This document shows positions 51,901-62,156 of a stretch of DNA of 64,000 bases, one piece after another. Positions within the stretch are counted from its first letter, which is position 1; each line of letters starts with the position of its first letter. Where the stretch lies: NCBI RefSeq assembly GCF_000003815.2, contig NC_049991.1, positions 5,551,822-5,615,821 of the forward strand. Direction: 5' to 3'. The translations under genes and the position numbers were made by a program. The notes under the pieces were generated by a model. The model was given only the letters and a program-made list of their open reading frames with translations, was not told the origin of the DNA and did not search any database. Origin of the DNA: Branchiostoma floridae (taxonomy: Eukaryota > Chordata > Leptocardii > Amphioxiformes > Branchiostomatidae).

Positions 51901-54900
51901 TACTATTCTCAAGTTCTCTTGTTTGTCTTTTGTCAAAAGGATGAAAGAAAATAAGAATATGGTTCACAACACAAAGAAACTGAATGCTTGGTAAACTTCC
52001 CCTTCCCTGCCACCAAAGAATGAAAATAGGAACATAAATCTAAAACTTCACCATTCAACTTGGTACAAGCAGAAGTTCCTAAAGTTCAGCAGGCAAAGGA
52101 ATTCTTCGTGGCTTTTCTAAGAAAAGAGTCACGGGCAACCTTCCCTCTATATCAATGTCAGTACATACTATGGATGCAGTCAGCCTACTATAGCAGAAAA
52201 CATAGAACCACGTTCCAGCTTTTCAATTTCAGACCAAGAAGATACCAGAAAAGCATCACAAAATGTCATGTATTTTGAACAAGTATTTTTCACATAATTC
52301 AACTTTGTTAATGTTAACAAACCCTTTTCACCAGACTAGAACTATGTTTCGGTATCAATATATATTCACAATACCATGAAAATCATTTAGGAACAGGTTT
52401 CAAAATAGTGCAACATATCATGATCAGTACTGCATTTGAATAGACTTGCACAGTGTATAACATTTGGACACAGTTTAAAAAAAATGTGCTACTCATACCA
52501 CTCCTATGAAAACTTATACTATATTATAGCACTGGAAGAAGCCATGAAACTATTGTATGGTTGTGGAAATCAGCACCATTTTTTTCTTATTAGAGAGCCT
52601 CTCAAAATCATTGAAGACTATGGGTTCAAAAATTCAGGTACAGGTACATGTACAGGTCTGGTCTCATACATTTAACTTAATTTGAAGTATGCATCCCAAC
52701 ATATGTAACAGTTGCAAAAAGCTAATAGTAATATTCTTATTAAAGCATAACATCAGTACAGACATTCCTTTTGAAACCTTAGTTTCACAGCAACCTATAG
52801 GTGGACAACCAACCGGGTTTGGTTGCTTAAACACAGGAAGTCTCTGTCTACTTTGCAGAAACCTGTGTTTACAATACACAAACCGTACAAGCAGCTGGAC
52901 AATAAAGGTCTGTCTCGAGTAGACTCTAACATCTCAACTTACAAGTTCTTCAGCCAGGAATTTATCTGGGTAATTTCCAAGGTTTGGAACTCTTTTAAGT
53001 TTTACACATTTATAAGGCACTAACAGCATTGAAATGCCCTATCCATTATATTGTGGACATAAAGGATCTATACAGCTGTCACATATCTGTAAACAGTTAA
53101 CATAAGCAGAGTTATTTGGCATCAAATATTTGTTTCTTATGGACAGTTTGTTTGTCAAACAGGTGTGTCAGGACAGGTGAGACAATCTAGATGACTCAAT
53201 GCCCACGGCATGTTTTATACTAATACAACGACCTTATCCTCACAATTCAGACACAAATTGGTGCACATATCTATACACATATACAGGGCTCGAAATTCAT
53301 TTTTGGGATTAGGTGCACTGGTGCACCCAGCTTTAAAAATTGGGTGCACCAAAATTTTTTTGGGTGCACCACTTAAATTTTAAGTAGAATGTCAGAAAAA
53401 CCTAATAACAAAACATAGTTACATGCTATCAAATTCTTAAACAAGTACCATGACAGACATTTTTATTATTTTCCTAACCCTTGGATGTCAAGAATATGAT
53501 GTATACTTGTACACTTTGATATTTTTACATACATAAACCCAAGAAAATATTTGGGTGCACCCTGTACACCCACAGAAAATAATTGGGTGCACAGTTCCAA
53601 TTTTGGGTGCACCTGGGTGCACATGCACCCAGTATTTCGAGCCCTGCATATATCTATAGTGACATACTAAGGTTTCCTCTTAGAAAAAAATGCAGATGGT
53701 TTTATATTCTGACACCCATTTCCAATTTCTTTCTATTTGAATTTACCATTTTTTAATGTATTGAATCTTCATGACAAAACCCCCACTTCTAAATGGTCAA
53801 GCACTAATACTATAGTAATACTTCTAATACTGTAAATATCCAAAATTTCTTGGTACTTATATTTTTGCGTTTTTCGTGGTAACATCTCCACTGTGAATTA
53901 ATTATATCACAAGTATGTCTCCCTTGAATGACTATACTATAGTGCAACCATCTAGAACTGTTTCAACCAAGAATCTATAACATCACAAATTACATTTACA
54001 ACCACTTAAAAAACAGATGAATTTACAATTGTTTAACCTCCCATACGTATGTGTAATGTTTCACAATTTTATTACCATACAGATTTTAGAATTAGATCCA
54101 TGCCACATGTCCAGGGATCGAAATACTTTTTTTTTGCTACATGCAAAATTGCAAGTTGGCAAAAATTTTATGTGCAATTTGAAAAATTTACATGCAAAAT
54201 ACAATTTTAGTCTATACTGCAATGTTCTAGCAAGGAGGTCCTTGTATCTAGTGAAGTAGTGAATTCGAAGCTACCGGAGAAAGTTACCGGCAAAAACAAG
54301 GAAGGAAAAAGAAAGACGTCCATATGCTGTTCTGCCTAAGACTTACTTAGACTTAGCAGCTCCCACGTCGTGCGACGCATGAGGCAGTTAGAAGGTAAGA
54401 GTAGGGTGTCTAATTCATTATTTTTACTATAATAATAGGCCAGGTATTTTCAACATGCAAGATTGCAAGTTCAGAATATTTCTACGTGCAGATCTCTAAA
54501 ATTATGTGCAAATTATTTCAAACCGTGATGTCTTTCATACAATTCTAAAACATCAACATGAACTTTGAGGAAATTTGAATAACCCTTCCAAAGTGATTCC
54601 CAACAGTCTGGAAGAAATGCTTCAGACAGAGACTTTGCAACTTCCCACAAAAACCTGACATTGGACATCATTTATCACGCATACTTCCCATTATCCCACC
54701 AAACCGCGTGAAACGACCGCCTCTCGATGTCTTTTCTTCACACCCAGAGGTTCCTCGAGATCTACGTCCTTTGGGTCAAAGCTCACGGAGCTTGGCTTTC
54801 TCCGCAAGCACCCTTATATACCCCTGATCCACATATCCACACAGCTGTTGCTACTTCAGACCACTTCTGGCTCAGGAGTCAAGTAGCTATTACCTGCACT

Positions 54901-57900
54901 GGCTTTCTTTAAGAAAGGCCTCTCGTACTCAACAGAGCCTGGCAACTTCTTAACAATGGATGGGTAAGAATCGTGAATGGTTTTGAAACCTTTAGAGTAT
55001 CCGATCCCTTTACATGCAACTGCATAAGTGTGTGCTGGTAACTTATAAGTAATACTGTTAAAATACAGCCTTTACACAATTACAGTTAGACTTTAAAGTT
55101 AAGAGAAAGCTATTTCTGTTTAAAAATAGTTCATGATCTCTTTTGGCGAAATCATTGGCACATACCTGTATATTTCTACCTATATTGTAATTAATTCTGA
55201 CTGAAAGATGACTACTTTAGTCATATGATATTATGAATTTTAAATACCACTGTCTTGGATTCTATTCTGAAAAGACATTGAGAGAGACAAATGCAATGTT
55301 TAGGTATAGGAACCCAGGTGCACCCAAAATTGGAGCTGTGCACCCAATTATTTTCTGTGGGTGCACAGGGTGCACCCAAATATTTTCTTGGGTTTATGTA
55401 ATACTATGTTAAGATATCAATTTTGAAAGTAATCTTACTTAGCCTAGTATGCATCATATTCTTGACATCTAAGTAAGGGTCAGAAAAATGATAAAAATCT
55501 CTGTCATGGTACTTGTTTAAGAATTAAAGTTTTGTTATTAGTTTTTTCTGACATTCTACTAAAATTTAAGTGGTGTACCCAAAACACCCGATTTTTTTAG
55601 CTGGGTGCACCAGTGCACCTAATCCCAAAAATGATTTTCGAGCCATGCTATATCATAGTATATGTAGTAGAGCAAGACAGCTTCGCCATGGCTCACATGT
55701 TTAGCTATCCACACTGTGTCACCCCATCTATTCTCAATAAGTGTGTTGGGTTTCTTAATTACATGCAGTCCTAGAGGTTCGGCACTTGTCCCTCATACTG
55801 GGCCATTGACGGAATAGCACCTTCTATTGGCACCTGACAAATGCAACGTGGGCCAACCCTAGACATTGCTAAAATCAACTATGGCCCACGGATCTATAGA
55901 ATTCAATCCATATGGCAAAGCAGCATGGTGGCATTACTGATTGCGCCATGGGGACAAATGTTACTATGCTAAAATAATACTTGCACAATGACTAAAAAAA
56001 TAATTTGTTTGATTTATATTTGTAACGATACACATACATTTCAAAGTCATGTTACGCAGTTCCCAAACATGGATATTAGCAATCAGCACACCAGTAGTAG
56101 TGGCAGAACCAGATGTCTGAGGAAATCAAGGATGTGTATAATCTCCGTCTCACTGTTGTGTCTACTGGTAATGCATGACTGGTTGTATAAAAACAACTCA
56201 CTGCATACAGCACATACTCAGGGCTCAAAATTCATTTTTGGGATTAGGTGCACTGGTGCACCCAGCTTAAAAAATTGGGTGCACCCAAAAATTTTTAGGT
56301 GCACCACTTAAATTCAAGTAGAATGTCGAAAAAAATCTAATAACAAAACTTAGTTACAAGCTATCAAATTCTTAAACAAATAACATGACAGACATTTTTA
56401 TTATCTTTTTTACTCCTAGATGTCAAGAATATGATGTATACTTGTATACTTGATATCTTTCCATAAATAAACCTAAGAAAAAAATTGGGTGCACAGCTCC
56501 AATTTTGGGTGCACCTGGGTGCACATGCACCCAGTATTTCGAGCCCTGATACTGTAATTTACTTTGTTTTCTCGGTACCAAACTTTCACAGTCTGAGAAA
56601 ATTTAACTTGTTCTTGGAAATAAATGTTCACTGTCGCGGCAAGTGCACATAAAAAAAATGAATTATTTGTTATCAGTAATGATAAGTTCCCGTTATAGTC
56701 GTCACCATGAAAACCGTGAACATATTATATAAACAGTACACTGAAAAAATCAGGAATTACAGTATATGCAGGTTAGTGTAGGCAAAATTGGAGGTATGCT
56801 GGTATTTGTGATGTCTACCTTACTGAATTAAGTATAGATTTGTCAATCTGACATCTGACAAATGAAAACATTGTAAAATTATTTCCCAATATGTTCTTAT
56901 TTCTGTTGCAATAAAAAATTTCACTAACAACGTCCACATGTATAATCAAATTATGACATTGAAAGTAACAGGCAGTGTTACCTGTGTGCCTGTTACAAGT
57001 ATCTTAAGTTTTACTTGTTAAACAGTATTTCTTGGATGACATTTTGGCAAAAAGTTTAAGAAAAAAATCCCACCTACAGTCCCAATCCCAATTTTTTTCA
57101 GGATTGTAATTGTGAAACAGAGCATTAATTCTCTTTTGCTTAGCTACTGGATATCTAGGACAAGTACAGGTATTATCAAAACACATGGCACACCTGTCCT
57201 ATGCAAGGTGCCACTTGTCCACTCTGATAGACTCTCAAGGCTTGAAGTAACTTAGACTTCAATGGAATACCTAATGGTAAGCAAATCTTCAGCAGAATTC
57301 ACCCCTAGGCAAAAATTGCTGTCTCACTGTCACTTTACAGTGCCTATACTCCAATACAAATGATATACCATTGTTGACTTTACAGATAGAGTCACATCAG
57401 GAGAGATAAACTTTAGGTAGCACCCCAACCAACATAATAAGTAGTACAGGGCTCGAAATACCACCTGCATATGCAGGTTAGTTCAGGTAAAATTAGAGTT
57501 GTGCAGGAATTTCTGGTGTCTACCTGCACTGGGTTTAAACATAAATGCCCTATGATGTAGGTGTATGTGGATTGTTATCAGCTGCATTGACTGTTACCAC
57601 CTATAAAGTATAAAAGAAAAGAAAAAATAGCAATGGTTCCTGAACAATTTTAGTATGATCCATACTTTCTATATTCATAATCAGAGTGGTGCAGGTAATA
57701 TTTGTCTGGTGCAGGTAATTTTCTAGGAGACATGCACCCGTACAGGTATGCAGAAAGATTTTGAGCCCTGTTGAAGGCGTAACATCGAATAAACATTGAC
57801 ATGTTTTTGTCAACACACATACCACTAGTACTAGCTATAGATGATGTCACCCTTGTCCCAAGAGTGGGTAGACAAGGAATCTCTACGTGGGATGCAGAAT

Positions 57901-60900
57901 TTGTCAGATAGGGGACTGAGTTTTCTTACACCTGATATCTTCTTTAGGCTTAGGAAAATTAATGTTGTGGTTCTGGTTCTGGTTACTTTGTTTAAGGACA
58001 ATCAGCAATATTTTAAAATCATATTTGAATATACAAATGTACAAGCTAAAGTACTTGGTTGGTCTGTTTCTATACATCATGTAACTTTTTCTATTGCAAC
58101 ATAGTAAAGAACATGTCAGAAAACGATTGTATTATGTTTTTAGCACTCAGATGTCAGATTGAAAATTTGATTTCCATTGCTAATGGTCAACCTTCAAAAA
58201 TGCTAGTGTCGGCAGATTTTTGCTAGGGATGATTGGGTAACCAGAGAAACACAACATTTTTCCCGAGGCCTTGGAAGAAACCGTTCTGCCGTGCACCAAT
58301 GGATGACATTATGTCTGCTACATGACAGAGTTGTGAAAACAAGTTAATTCTTTCTACAATAACAGGGGTCCAGTGTTTTTCAATTATCAGAAGCATATGT
58401 CCAGAAAAGGAACAAACTCTGCAATACAAACTGAGATTCATCTATTAGAAATTTCAGTACAGGTTTTCAGTTCTATGGGGAATTTTTTCCCCAGGTCCTA
58501 GTTTGAAAAAAGCCCAGACTCCAATATTCCTCACAATATTTTCATTTGTATTGTCATGTTGGCATCATATACATAAGATATCACAATAACTGTAATGTTC
58601 AGAGAGTCATATCGACTCACCTGTAGTAGTTCATCGCTTAGAACTTCTGTTTTTTCCGCCCTGAAACAAGCAAAAAAACAAGAGTCATGAGAACAGTCAT
58701 AACAAGAGAACATCAAGTTAGGTGAAATATGATACAAAATGTCCGGGCTCAAAACATTGGGTGTCTATGCACTGCACTTCAATGCATCAATAATCCGAGC
58801 TATGCACCAAATTTTTTACTGTAGATAAATCCGATAAACTTAGGTGCACCTAATAGTAAAACATGATAAAGGTACATGATCTGTACACTACTCTATAGTA
58901 TATATCACTGTACATTTTGTATAACAGCATATTGTTTGAATGTGTTGAAAATTAATGACACATTTGTTGTACCTCTGTATTGCTTTGCTATTGTAACCTT
59001 TGTATTAGGAAAATTGAAGTTAGTAATTGTTACTGACATTCTTATTTCATCTATTTATATAGTACAACCAAACTTTATTTCTGTGCTGCCTTTTTGTGTA
59101 CCAATTCCCAAATTGAATTCTGGTCCCTGATTCCTGAGCTATGCTGTTTCCTGTGTCCAGTGTCTGTCTGGTGTCTGGGTCTGATGTCATTTCCTGTTGC
59201 ACCTGTACAGCTGATTTAGGCAAATTCCATTCATGCCAGATTCATCTAAACAAATACCATTAAAACTAACACCAAACAGTCTTGTCCTCGGGCATAAAAC
59301 ACAATTTTTTGTTACATCTGAAAGTCAAAGGGTTAAAATTGCAATTTTTCTCAGAATGTTATATGAATGGGACAAGTCTATGGCGGTGTCAGTGACACTA
59401 GTCTACTACCGAAAATTCAATTACTTTTGCAGTGGCTCAATTTTGTGGACTTATGAAATGAGGTATTTTTAGTGTTTCATATCTATATTAGTGATTGAAA
59501 CAATTTTGTAGAAGTTACTACAACATTATACAAACAAATGTACATACTTGATTTGATGATGTCACTATGCTTCGTATGAAATCAAAACTAATTCAAACAT
59601 TTTCAATATTCACAGTTCAGTAATGTGTCATCATTTCAACTTGTAGTATGCCACAATCAAAAAGGAAGTACTGAGCTTATACATGGCCTTGTGACTCCAT
59701 GTGATGACATCATACATTTTCAGTCCTTGATCCTTAATCAAATTACTTCCCATTTCCCTGTCCATCCAATCAAATCAACCGCAGCCTCCTAATGAATTAT
59801 GTCATTCCAATGCTGTTACCACAGCCTTTCAAGGGTGAGACCACATTGAATTAACATTCCAAAGTTTGAAAGGACCCGGGTATAACCTCAACCCCACAAA
59901 TTGCATCCTTTTGTAAACAAGAGTGTTAACACAACCCTTTCATTGATTTATAATATTATATAGGTTCATACAACAATCAACGACAATTGGGTAATTTGGG
60001 TACTGGACCGTTCCAATCCTAATCTCTTGAGGGAACGACAAGGGCATTTTTTACTTCCATTTCCCTTTTGAGTTTGATTAGAATTTCAAAATAGAATATA
60101 TTGTTTCTGACTCAGCCATTTGATTAAAACAATTTATTATTGCCCCCTCCTGGAATGGAATAGTCCAGAATGAAAAAAACACAGCATATTCATTAAGAAA
60201 ATGGTTTTGAAAGCAAAACAAACAGTTCCTGTTCTGTAAATGCACTCAATATGACAAGTTCAAATGCATTGGCTTGGAAATCAAACAAGATGATGACTAC
60301 GGCTATGTAAACTTCCTGCAATACAACAGTACTGTAAATTCATTTACTTTTGAAGTTTTCTGGTGGTTTTCTTTTGCTACAAGTGGGAAAAGGAGGTTTT
60401 TGCCAATTCAATTTGAGTTTGTGACAATTCTGTAGTACAGTGGTCATACAACTTTACAAGTAAGACATCTTTGCAGTGCCATGAATTCACAGGTTACAGT
60501 TTTGTGTGCATGGACCTTTTGCACAAAAGTTTAAAGATTCACTGTATTCTTTCACCTTCCAAATGTCATACTAGACTCATAGGACGACTACGCCAAAAAT
60601 AGTTACTCAAGCAACTGGATATGGTTTTGAAACGGTAGGACGACTGTACTGCACTTTTTAAATGTTACAAAGTCACAGTTGTACATCATTATCCAGAATC
60701 TTAATTCCTACGATTTTGCCATGAATACATTTATCAAAATTATTGGGAGACTGAATATTTTTCTTGAGATTCATATATCCTGTACCATGATTAAATCCCA
60801 AACTTGAGGTCATTTGAGGTCAACTGGCAAGTCTGGCATTCTGTATTGGGTTGAGCTGGGACTTGTTCTGTGCTAACTGGGTTAACGTTACACACTACGA

Positions 60901-61684
60901 TATCCGAATGGTCAGTTCCCTGGGCAAGCTCGAACCTGTCCGATATTCTTAGAAAAATAAACTATTTAAAAGTCTATACAGCGTCACAAATTGTTGACAA
61001 TGCTGAACATCACGGTATGTCACAAATATTTCTGACTCACTTGAAAAGCATTGAATGATTGAGTTACTATTTTGGTTTTGTCCCATTTGGTAGGTTGGTT
61101 CAGAATCACCACTTGAAAATATAATACATGTATAACAATTTCTTTTCGCTGAGAACGTTTTCACCGTCTGTGTAACAACTGTTTACTAATTAACCCATTT
61201 AAGCAAACCTGTTGTTCTAGTGACAGTTTATATAAATTTGGGGTCCGGCAAATTTTCTTAGAAGGTTTGCCCATGGTAAAAACGAGACAGTTGTGGCGTC
61301 CAAGTGCGGTTTGCTTGTCAAACATTTTTGCCAGTGAACCGTTTGCACAGATGCAGCCATCACATCAAGTACTGACCTTGTTGGGGCAAACCACACAGAA
61401 TACACAGAAAACAGTAAAGCACAAACACACTGTATCACAGTGTATGCGAACTTCGGACCCTGCCCTCCCATAACATTGCATTCACTCCACAATCAGTACA
61501 CCAAACAACTTTAGAAAACAACAGATCTACCAATGGTTAAAGAGTGGAGGAAAGAATCGAGAAGGAGGAAATAATCAGATTTAGATAAGAAAGGTTTCGG
61601 TGGCATGTAGTTAGCATCATCATCCACCCACCTCCCAACAGTTTGGTTGGCGAGTTGTTTCACGCGAAGAAATTGCTTCTTCAT
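36156..61684 (-). CDS. ARHGAP17: RICH-type BAR-RhoGAP, 18 coding exons
   Basis: A Rho-family GTPase-activating protein with a membrane-curving BAR domain; vertebrate RICH1/RICH2 act on Cdc42/Rac at junctions and in endocytic traffic (family knowledge). Exons 61684-61632, 58660-58621, 51305-51204, 50227-50151, 49681-49570, 48141-47947, 47465-47397, 47090-47009, 46725-46598, 46291-46244, 46078-46003, 43854-43773, 42407-42327, 42039-41923, 41104-41084, 39893-39814, 39462-39276 and 36945-36156 join in phase to 2340 nt, 779 residues. BAR is ~1-245; RhoGAP ~258-440 with the arginine finger in GLFRVAG (R290) and YLRELPEPLMTF; the rest is low complexity and proline-rich with SH3-ligand-like PPPPKPRDKP. 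It is probably the single homologue of vertebrate ARHGAP17 and ARHGAP44. The C-terminus EEVAAL lacks the Ser/Thr of a class I PDZ ligand. Confidence 0.95.
36946..39275 (-). other. RICH intron 17
   Basis: Holds a ~58-bp hairpin (ATGTGTGCTCCTAT and complement ATTGGAGCACACAT, about 37137-37195) and a TACTGTAAAT repeat end near 38900. No extra exon with convincing phase was seen. Confidence 0.4.
39276..39462 (-). CDS. ARHGAP17: RICH coding exon 17
   Basis: Acceptor CCTTTCCAG, donor GAGGG|GTAAGT; 187 nt. Encodes a Ser/Gly/Pro-rich linker beginning EFDFQPSTPGSAGSTPQGSS. Low complexity, so identity rests on phase and position. Confidence 0.85.
39814..39893 (-). CDS. ARHGAP17: RICH coding exon 16
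   Basis: Acceptor TATTCTCTAG, donor GGAG|GTGAGG; 80 nt. Encodes LGVMVTGVASMIVQTIIQHA and DWFFPG, the RhoGAP end with the family signature IIQHADWFFP. Confidence 0.95.
40755..40940. repeat. Degenerate relative of the 12939 element
   Basis: GGTACCAATACAGAAAATTT, GGACTTGACACTGGACCTGA and a right-end GTAGGTACAG follow the layout of 12939-13362, but diverged. It lies in the RICH intron between exons 15 and 16. Confidence 0.4.
41084..41104 (-). CDS. ARHGAP17: RICH 21-nt micro-exon
   Basis: Acceptor TTCTCACCAG, donor GCTGC|GTAAGT. It joins exons 14 and 16 in phase as GNGMEDAALGVMV; human RICH1 has a similar-length variable stretch (around NEGTLAEM) here. Being a multiple of three, it could be skipped without frameshift. 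Confidence 0.75.
41923..42039 (-). CDS. ARHGAP17: RICH coding exon 14
   Basis: Acceptor TTCCACAG, donor GGAGG|GTAAGC; 117 nt. Encodes YLIKFLATISTNSEVNKMSA and NLALVLAPNLIW of the RhoGAP core. Confidence 0.96.
42327..42407 (-). CDS. ARHGAP17: RICH coding exon 13
   Basis: Acceptor TGTTTGCAG, donor TTTAG|GTGAGC; 81 nt. Encodes TQDPQVKLQALWSVCDRLPK and QNYNNF. Confidence 0.94.
42541..43727. mobile_element. 1187-bp TIR element, exact 7-bp TSD
   Basis: Perfect TIRs of at least 27 bp starting CAAGGAGCTTTTATCAGGAG. Exact 7-bp duplication GTTTGTC at 42534-42540 and 43728-43734. Relatively CG-rich ends; no transposase frame recognised. Ends match the micro element at 10919 (CAAGGAG, 7-bp duplication). 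It lies in the RICH intron between exons 12 and 13. Confidence 0.85.
43773..43854 (-). CDS. ARHGAP17: RICH coding exon 12
   Basis: Acceptor TTTTTGTCAG, donor GGAAG|GTCAGT; 82 nt. Encodes ALKLYLRELPEPLMTFDLFQ, the RhoGAP helix that contacts the GTPase. Confidence 0.96.
44090..44307. mobile_element. Near-palindromic MITE
   Basis: TAATGCTAGTTCACCATTAT and complement AAAGGAGAACTAGCGTTATA at the ends. The middle is a second long inverted repeat (GGGATATCAAGTCGATGGAC against its complement near 44225-44245). Almost the whole element can fold as one hairpin. TA target likely. Confidence 0.65.
44323..45948. mobile_element. Non-autonomous DNA transposon, 6-bp TSD, copy 2
   Basis: TIRs GAGGGTCTGCATG/CATGCAGACCCTC with exact 6-bp duplication ATTTAT (44317-44322 and 45949-45954). 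Subterminal arrays of GGTAACGCTTAACGGTGAAT units at both ends. The centre shares CTTGCGACGG- and CTCCGGAC-type segments with 9866-10904. It also contains an inner inverted repeat near 44790-45170 (GACTAAGGCCACACCAATTT against its complement). It lies in the RICH intron between exons 11 and 12. Confidence 0.85.
46003..46078 (-). CDS. ARHGAP17: RICH coding exon 11
   Basis: Acceptor TTTGTTAG, donor TCTG|GTAAGG; 76 nt. Encodes AALDSGIITGLADLEEYVQD and VHSIS. Confidence 0.93.
46112..46155. repeat. (CAA)n microsatellite
   Basis: Uninterrupted except for one CAATAA. It lies just upstream (transcription sense) of the RICH exon 11 acceptor. Confidence 0.9.
46244..46291 (-). CDS. ARHGAP17: RICH coding exon 10 (arginine finger)
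   Basis: 48 nt: acceptor TTTCCATAG, donor TTGAAG|GTAAGT. Encodes GLFRVAGSSSKTKKLK; the Arg of GLFR is the catalytic arginine finger. Confidence 0.95.
46598..46725 (-). CDS. ARHGAP17: RICH coding exon 9
   Basis: Acceptor TTTCCATAG, donor GAAGAA|GTAAGT; 128 nt. Encodes VYGLSLEEHLKITERDIALP, the start of the RhoGAP domain. Confidence 0.95.
47009..47090 (-). CDS. ARHGAP17: RICH coding exon 8
   Basis: Acceptor TCCTCCACAG, donor CTAG|GTAAAT; 82 nt. Encodes LVEAQIRFHRAAISSLEKVL, the end of the BAR domain. Confidence 0.93.
47397..47465 (-). CDS. ARHGAP17: RICH coding exon 7
   Basis: Acceptor GTTTTTCAG, donor ATCAGT|GTAAGT; 69 nt. Encodes DALATDMYQFVSKEQEYAHN. Confidence 0.93.
47947..48141 (-). CDS. 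ARHGAP17: RICH coding exon 6
   Basis: Acceptor CCCTTACAG, donor TGTCGG|GTGAGT; 195 nt. Encodes VDIPAIQTQRKRLAKLVLDM and LKDEMDDAQSRM, conserved BAR helix sequence. Confidence 0.95.
48190..48550. mobile_element. CAGGGCTCGAAAT-family MITE
   Basis: Both TIRs complete. 5-bp repeat TACTT flanks it (48185-48189, 48551-48555). GGTGCACTGGTGCACCC palindrome near the left end. It lies in the RICH intron 5-6 region. Confidence 0.85.
48529..48660. repeat. ~60-bp tandem duplication across a MITE edge
   Basis: CACCCAGTATTTCGAGCCCT followed by GTACTTAGAT and CCTAGAATTTTTCTGTGAAT occurs twice in a row. The second copy contains an extra GATATA. The duplication includes the right TIR and the adjoining host DNA, so it arose after the insertion. 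Confidence 0.8.
48829..49365. mobile_element. TTAA-flanked TIR element
   Basis: TIRs AGGGGCATTCCACTCCAGAA and its near-complement TCTGGAGTGGAATGCCCCT; pairing extends through GTTATTTTCC. TTAA on both sides (48825-48828, 49366-49369), as for piggyBac or Kolobok elements. No transposase. Confidence 0.8.
49570..49681 (-). CDS. ARHGAP17: RICH coding exon 5
   Basis: Acceptor GTGTGTAG, donor CAGGAG|GTAAGG; 112 nt. Encodes TLFQLCGEGQGNLAKDLTNY and EVEKTVMTPLTNLQE of the BAR domain. Confidence 0.92.
50151..50227 (-). CDS. ARHGAP17: RICH coding exon 4
   Basis: Acceptor ACCTTACAG, donor TTGGG|GTATGT; 77 nt. Encodes KKLPQSALSQSMLESSSLMG. Confidence 0.92.
51204..51305 (-). CDS. ARHGAP17: RICH coding exon 3
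   Basis: Acceptor TTCCCACAG, donor CGCATG|GTGAGA; 102 nt. Encodes IEKKIDNVKLATHNVTKKLS and a Gly/Gln linker of the BAR domain. Confidence 0.92.
51374..51546. mobile_element. Mariner-like MITE (TA target)
   Basis: Left CAGTTGAATCCGC, right complement-like GGCTTCTACTG, TA on both sides. The interior repeats GTGCAATTA several times. It lies in RICH intron 2. Confidence 0.6.
53284..53646. mobile_element. CAGGGCTCGAAAT-family MITE
   Basis: Complete TIRs. CATATA repeated at both flanks (53278-53283, 53647-53652). Interior closely similar to 48190-48550. It lies in RICH intron 2. Confidence 0.85.
54113..54535. repeat. Degenerate relative of the CAGGG family
   Basis: CCAGGGATCGAAATAC at the left, then ATGCAAAATTGCAAGTT motifs repeated near both ends (54141 and 54457). 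No clear right TIR. It lies in RICH intron 2. Confidence 0.4.
55311..55650. mobile_element. CAGGGCTCGAAAT-family MITE, one end lost
   Basis: Inverted copy: starts at internal CCAGGTGCACCCAAAATTGG without the outer TIR and ends ATTTTCGAGCCATG (one TIR change). It lies in RICH intron 2. Confidence 0.75.
56219..56548. mobile_element. CAGGGCTCGAAAT-family MITE
   Basis: CAGGGCTCAAAATTC to TATTTCGAGCCCTG, with exact 5-bp repeat ATACT on both sides (56214-56218, 56549-56553). It lies in RICH intron 2. Confidence 0.85.
57447..57770. mobile_element. CAGGG-family MITE, TACCTGCAC subfamily
   Basis: Same TIRs (CAGGGCTCGAAATAC, ATTTTGAGCCCTG), but the interior uses GTGCAGGTA palindromic motifs instead of GGGTGCAC. 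A relic of the same interior lies near 56760-56820. It lies in RICH intron 2. Confidence 0.7.
58621..58660 (-). CDS. ARHGAP17: RICH coding exon 2
   Basis: A 40-nt exon, acceptor TTGTTTCAG, donor CTACAG|GTGAGT; encodes AEKTEVLSDELLQ of BAR helix 1. Confidence 0.93.
58661..61631 (-). other. RICH intron 1
   Basis: A fragment of the GGTGCAC repeat (58744-58860) and a TACTGTAAAT repeat end near 60330. Otherwise A-T-rich with no recognised gene or element. Confidence 0.4.
61632..61684 (-). CDS. ARHGAP17: RICH coding exon 1
   Basis: MKKQFLRVKQLANQTVG, almost the vertebrate RICH N-terminus, at the amphipathic start of the BAR domain; donor GGGAG|GTGGGT. The start codon at 61684 is chosen by this match. 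Confidence 0.95.
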
Positions 61685-62133
61685 ATTGCTGGTGGAGTCT
61701 CACTGTGGCATCACACGGGTACACAGCACGCAGCAGAGGACAGACAGTCCCTGTATGATATCCGGAAGGAAAGAATGTATCCTGAATTGTCTACAGGATT
61801 TGATCTAAACATATGAGCCGAACAGCTTCCCCTGAAACTTCCTCTCTTGGCAAAATGAACATGGGCGTACTCCGCGCGCGGGACGCCGGGAAATATCAAT
61901 CAGCTGACCATGACACCGACTCTGGTTTCATAAGCATGATTCTCATTGGTTGGATTGTTTAATCTAATTAAAAACAGACCAATCATAGGTCTCCTTACTA
62001 AAAGGAGTATGTCGTAACCAAGATGGCGGCGGGGGAACAACTTTTTGTGAAGAACTTGTAGTTTTTCGATATTTAAAGCTGTAGAGAGGTCGTAATTTTA
62101 GGTTTAGCGGTTTAGATTGAAGGATGTTGAAGG
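61685..62133. promoter_or_regulatory. Shared divergent promoter RICH/LCMT1
   Basis: 449 bp between the two start codons. Contains an inverted CCAAT box (ATTGG 61945-61949), a direct CCAAT (61979-61983) and a YY1-type AAGATGGCGGC on the plus strand (62020-62030), the LCMT1 sense direction. No TATA box. This is the usual composition of bidirectional housekeeping promoters. Confidence 0.7.
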
Positions 62134-62156
62134 ATGGCGGCTGCTGGAGTCGATGA
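62124..62156 (+). other. uORF overlapping the LCMT1 start
   Basis: ATG at 62124, ten codons (MLKDGGCWSR) then TGA, in a different frame and overlapping the LCMT1 start at 62134. If the transcript starts upstream, this would limit translation from 62134. Confidence 0.45.
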
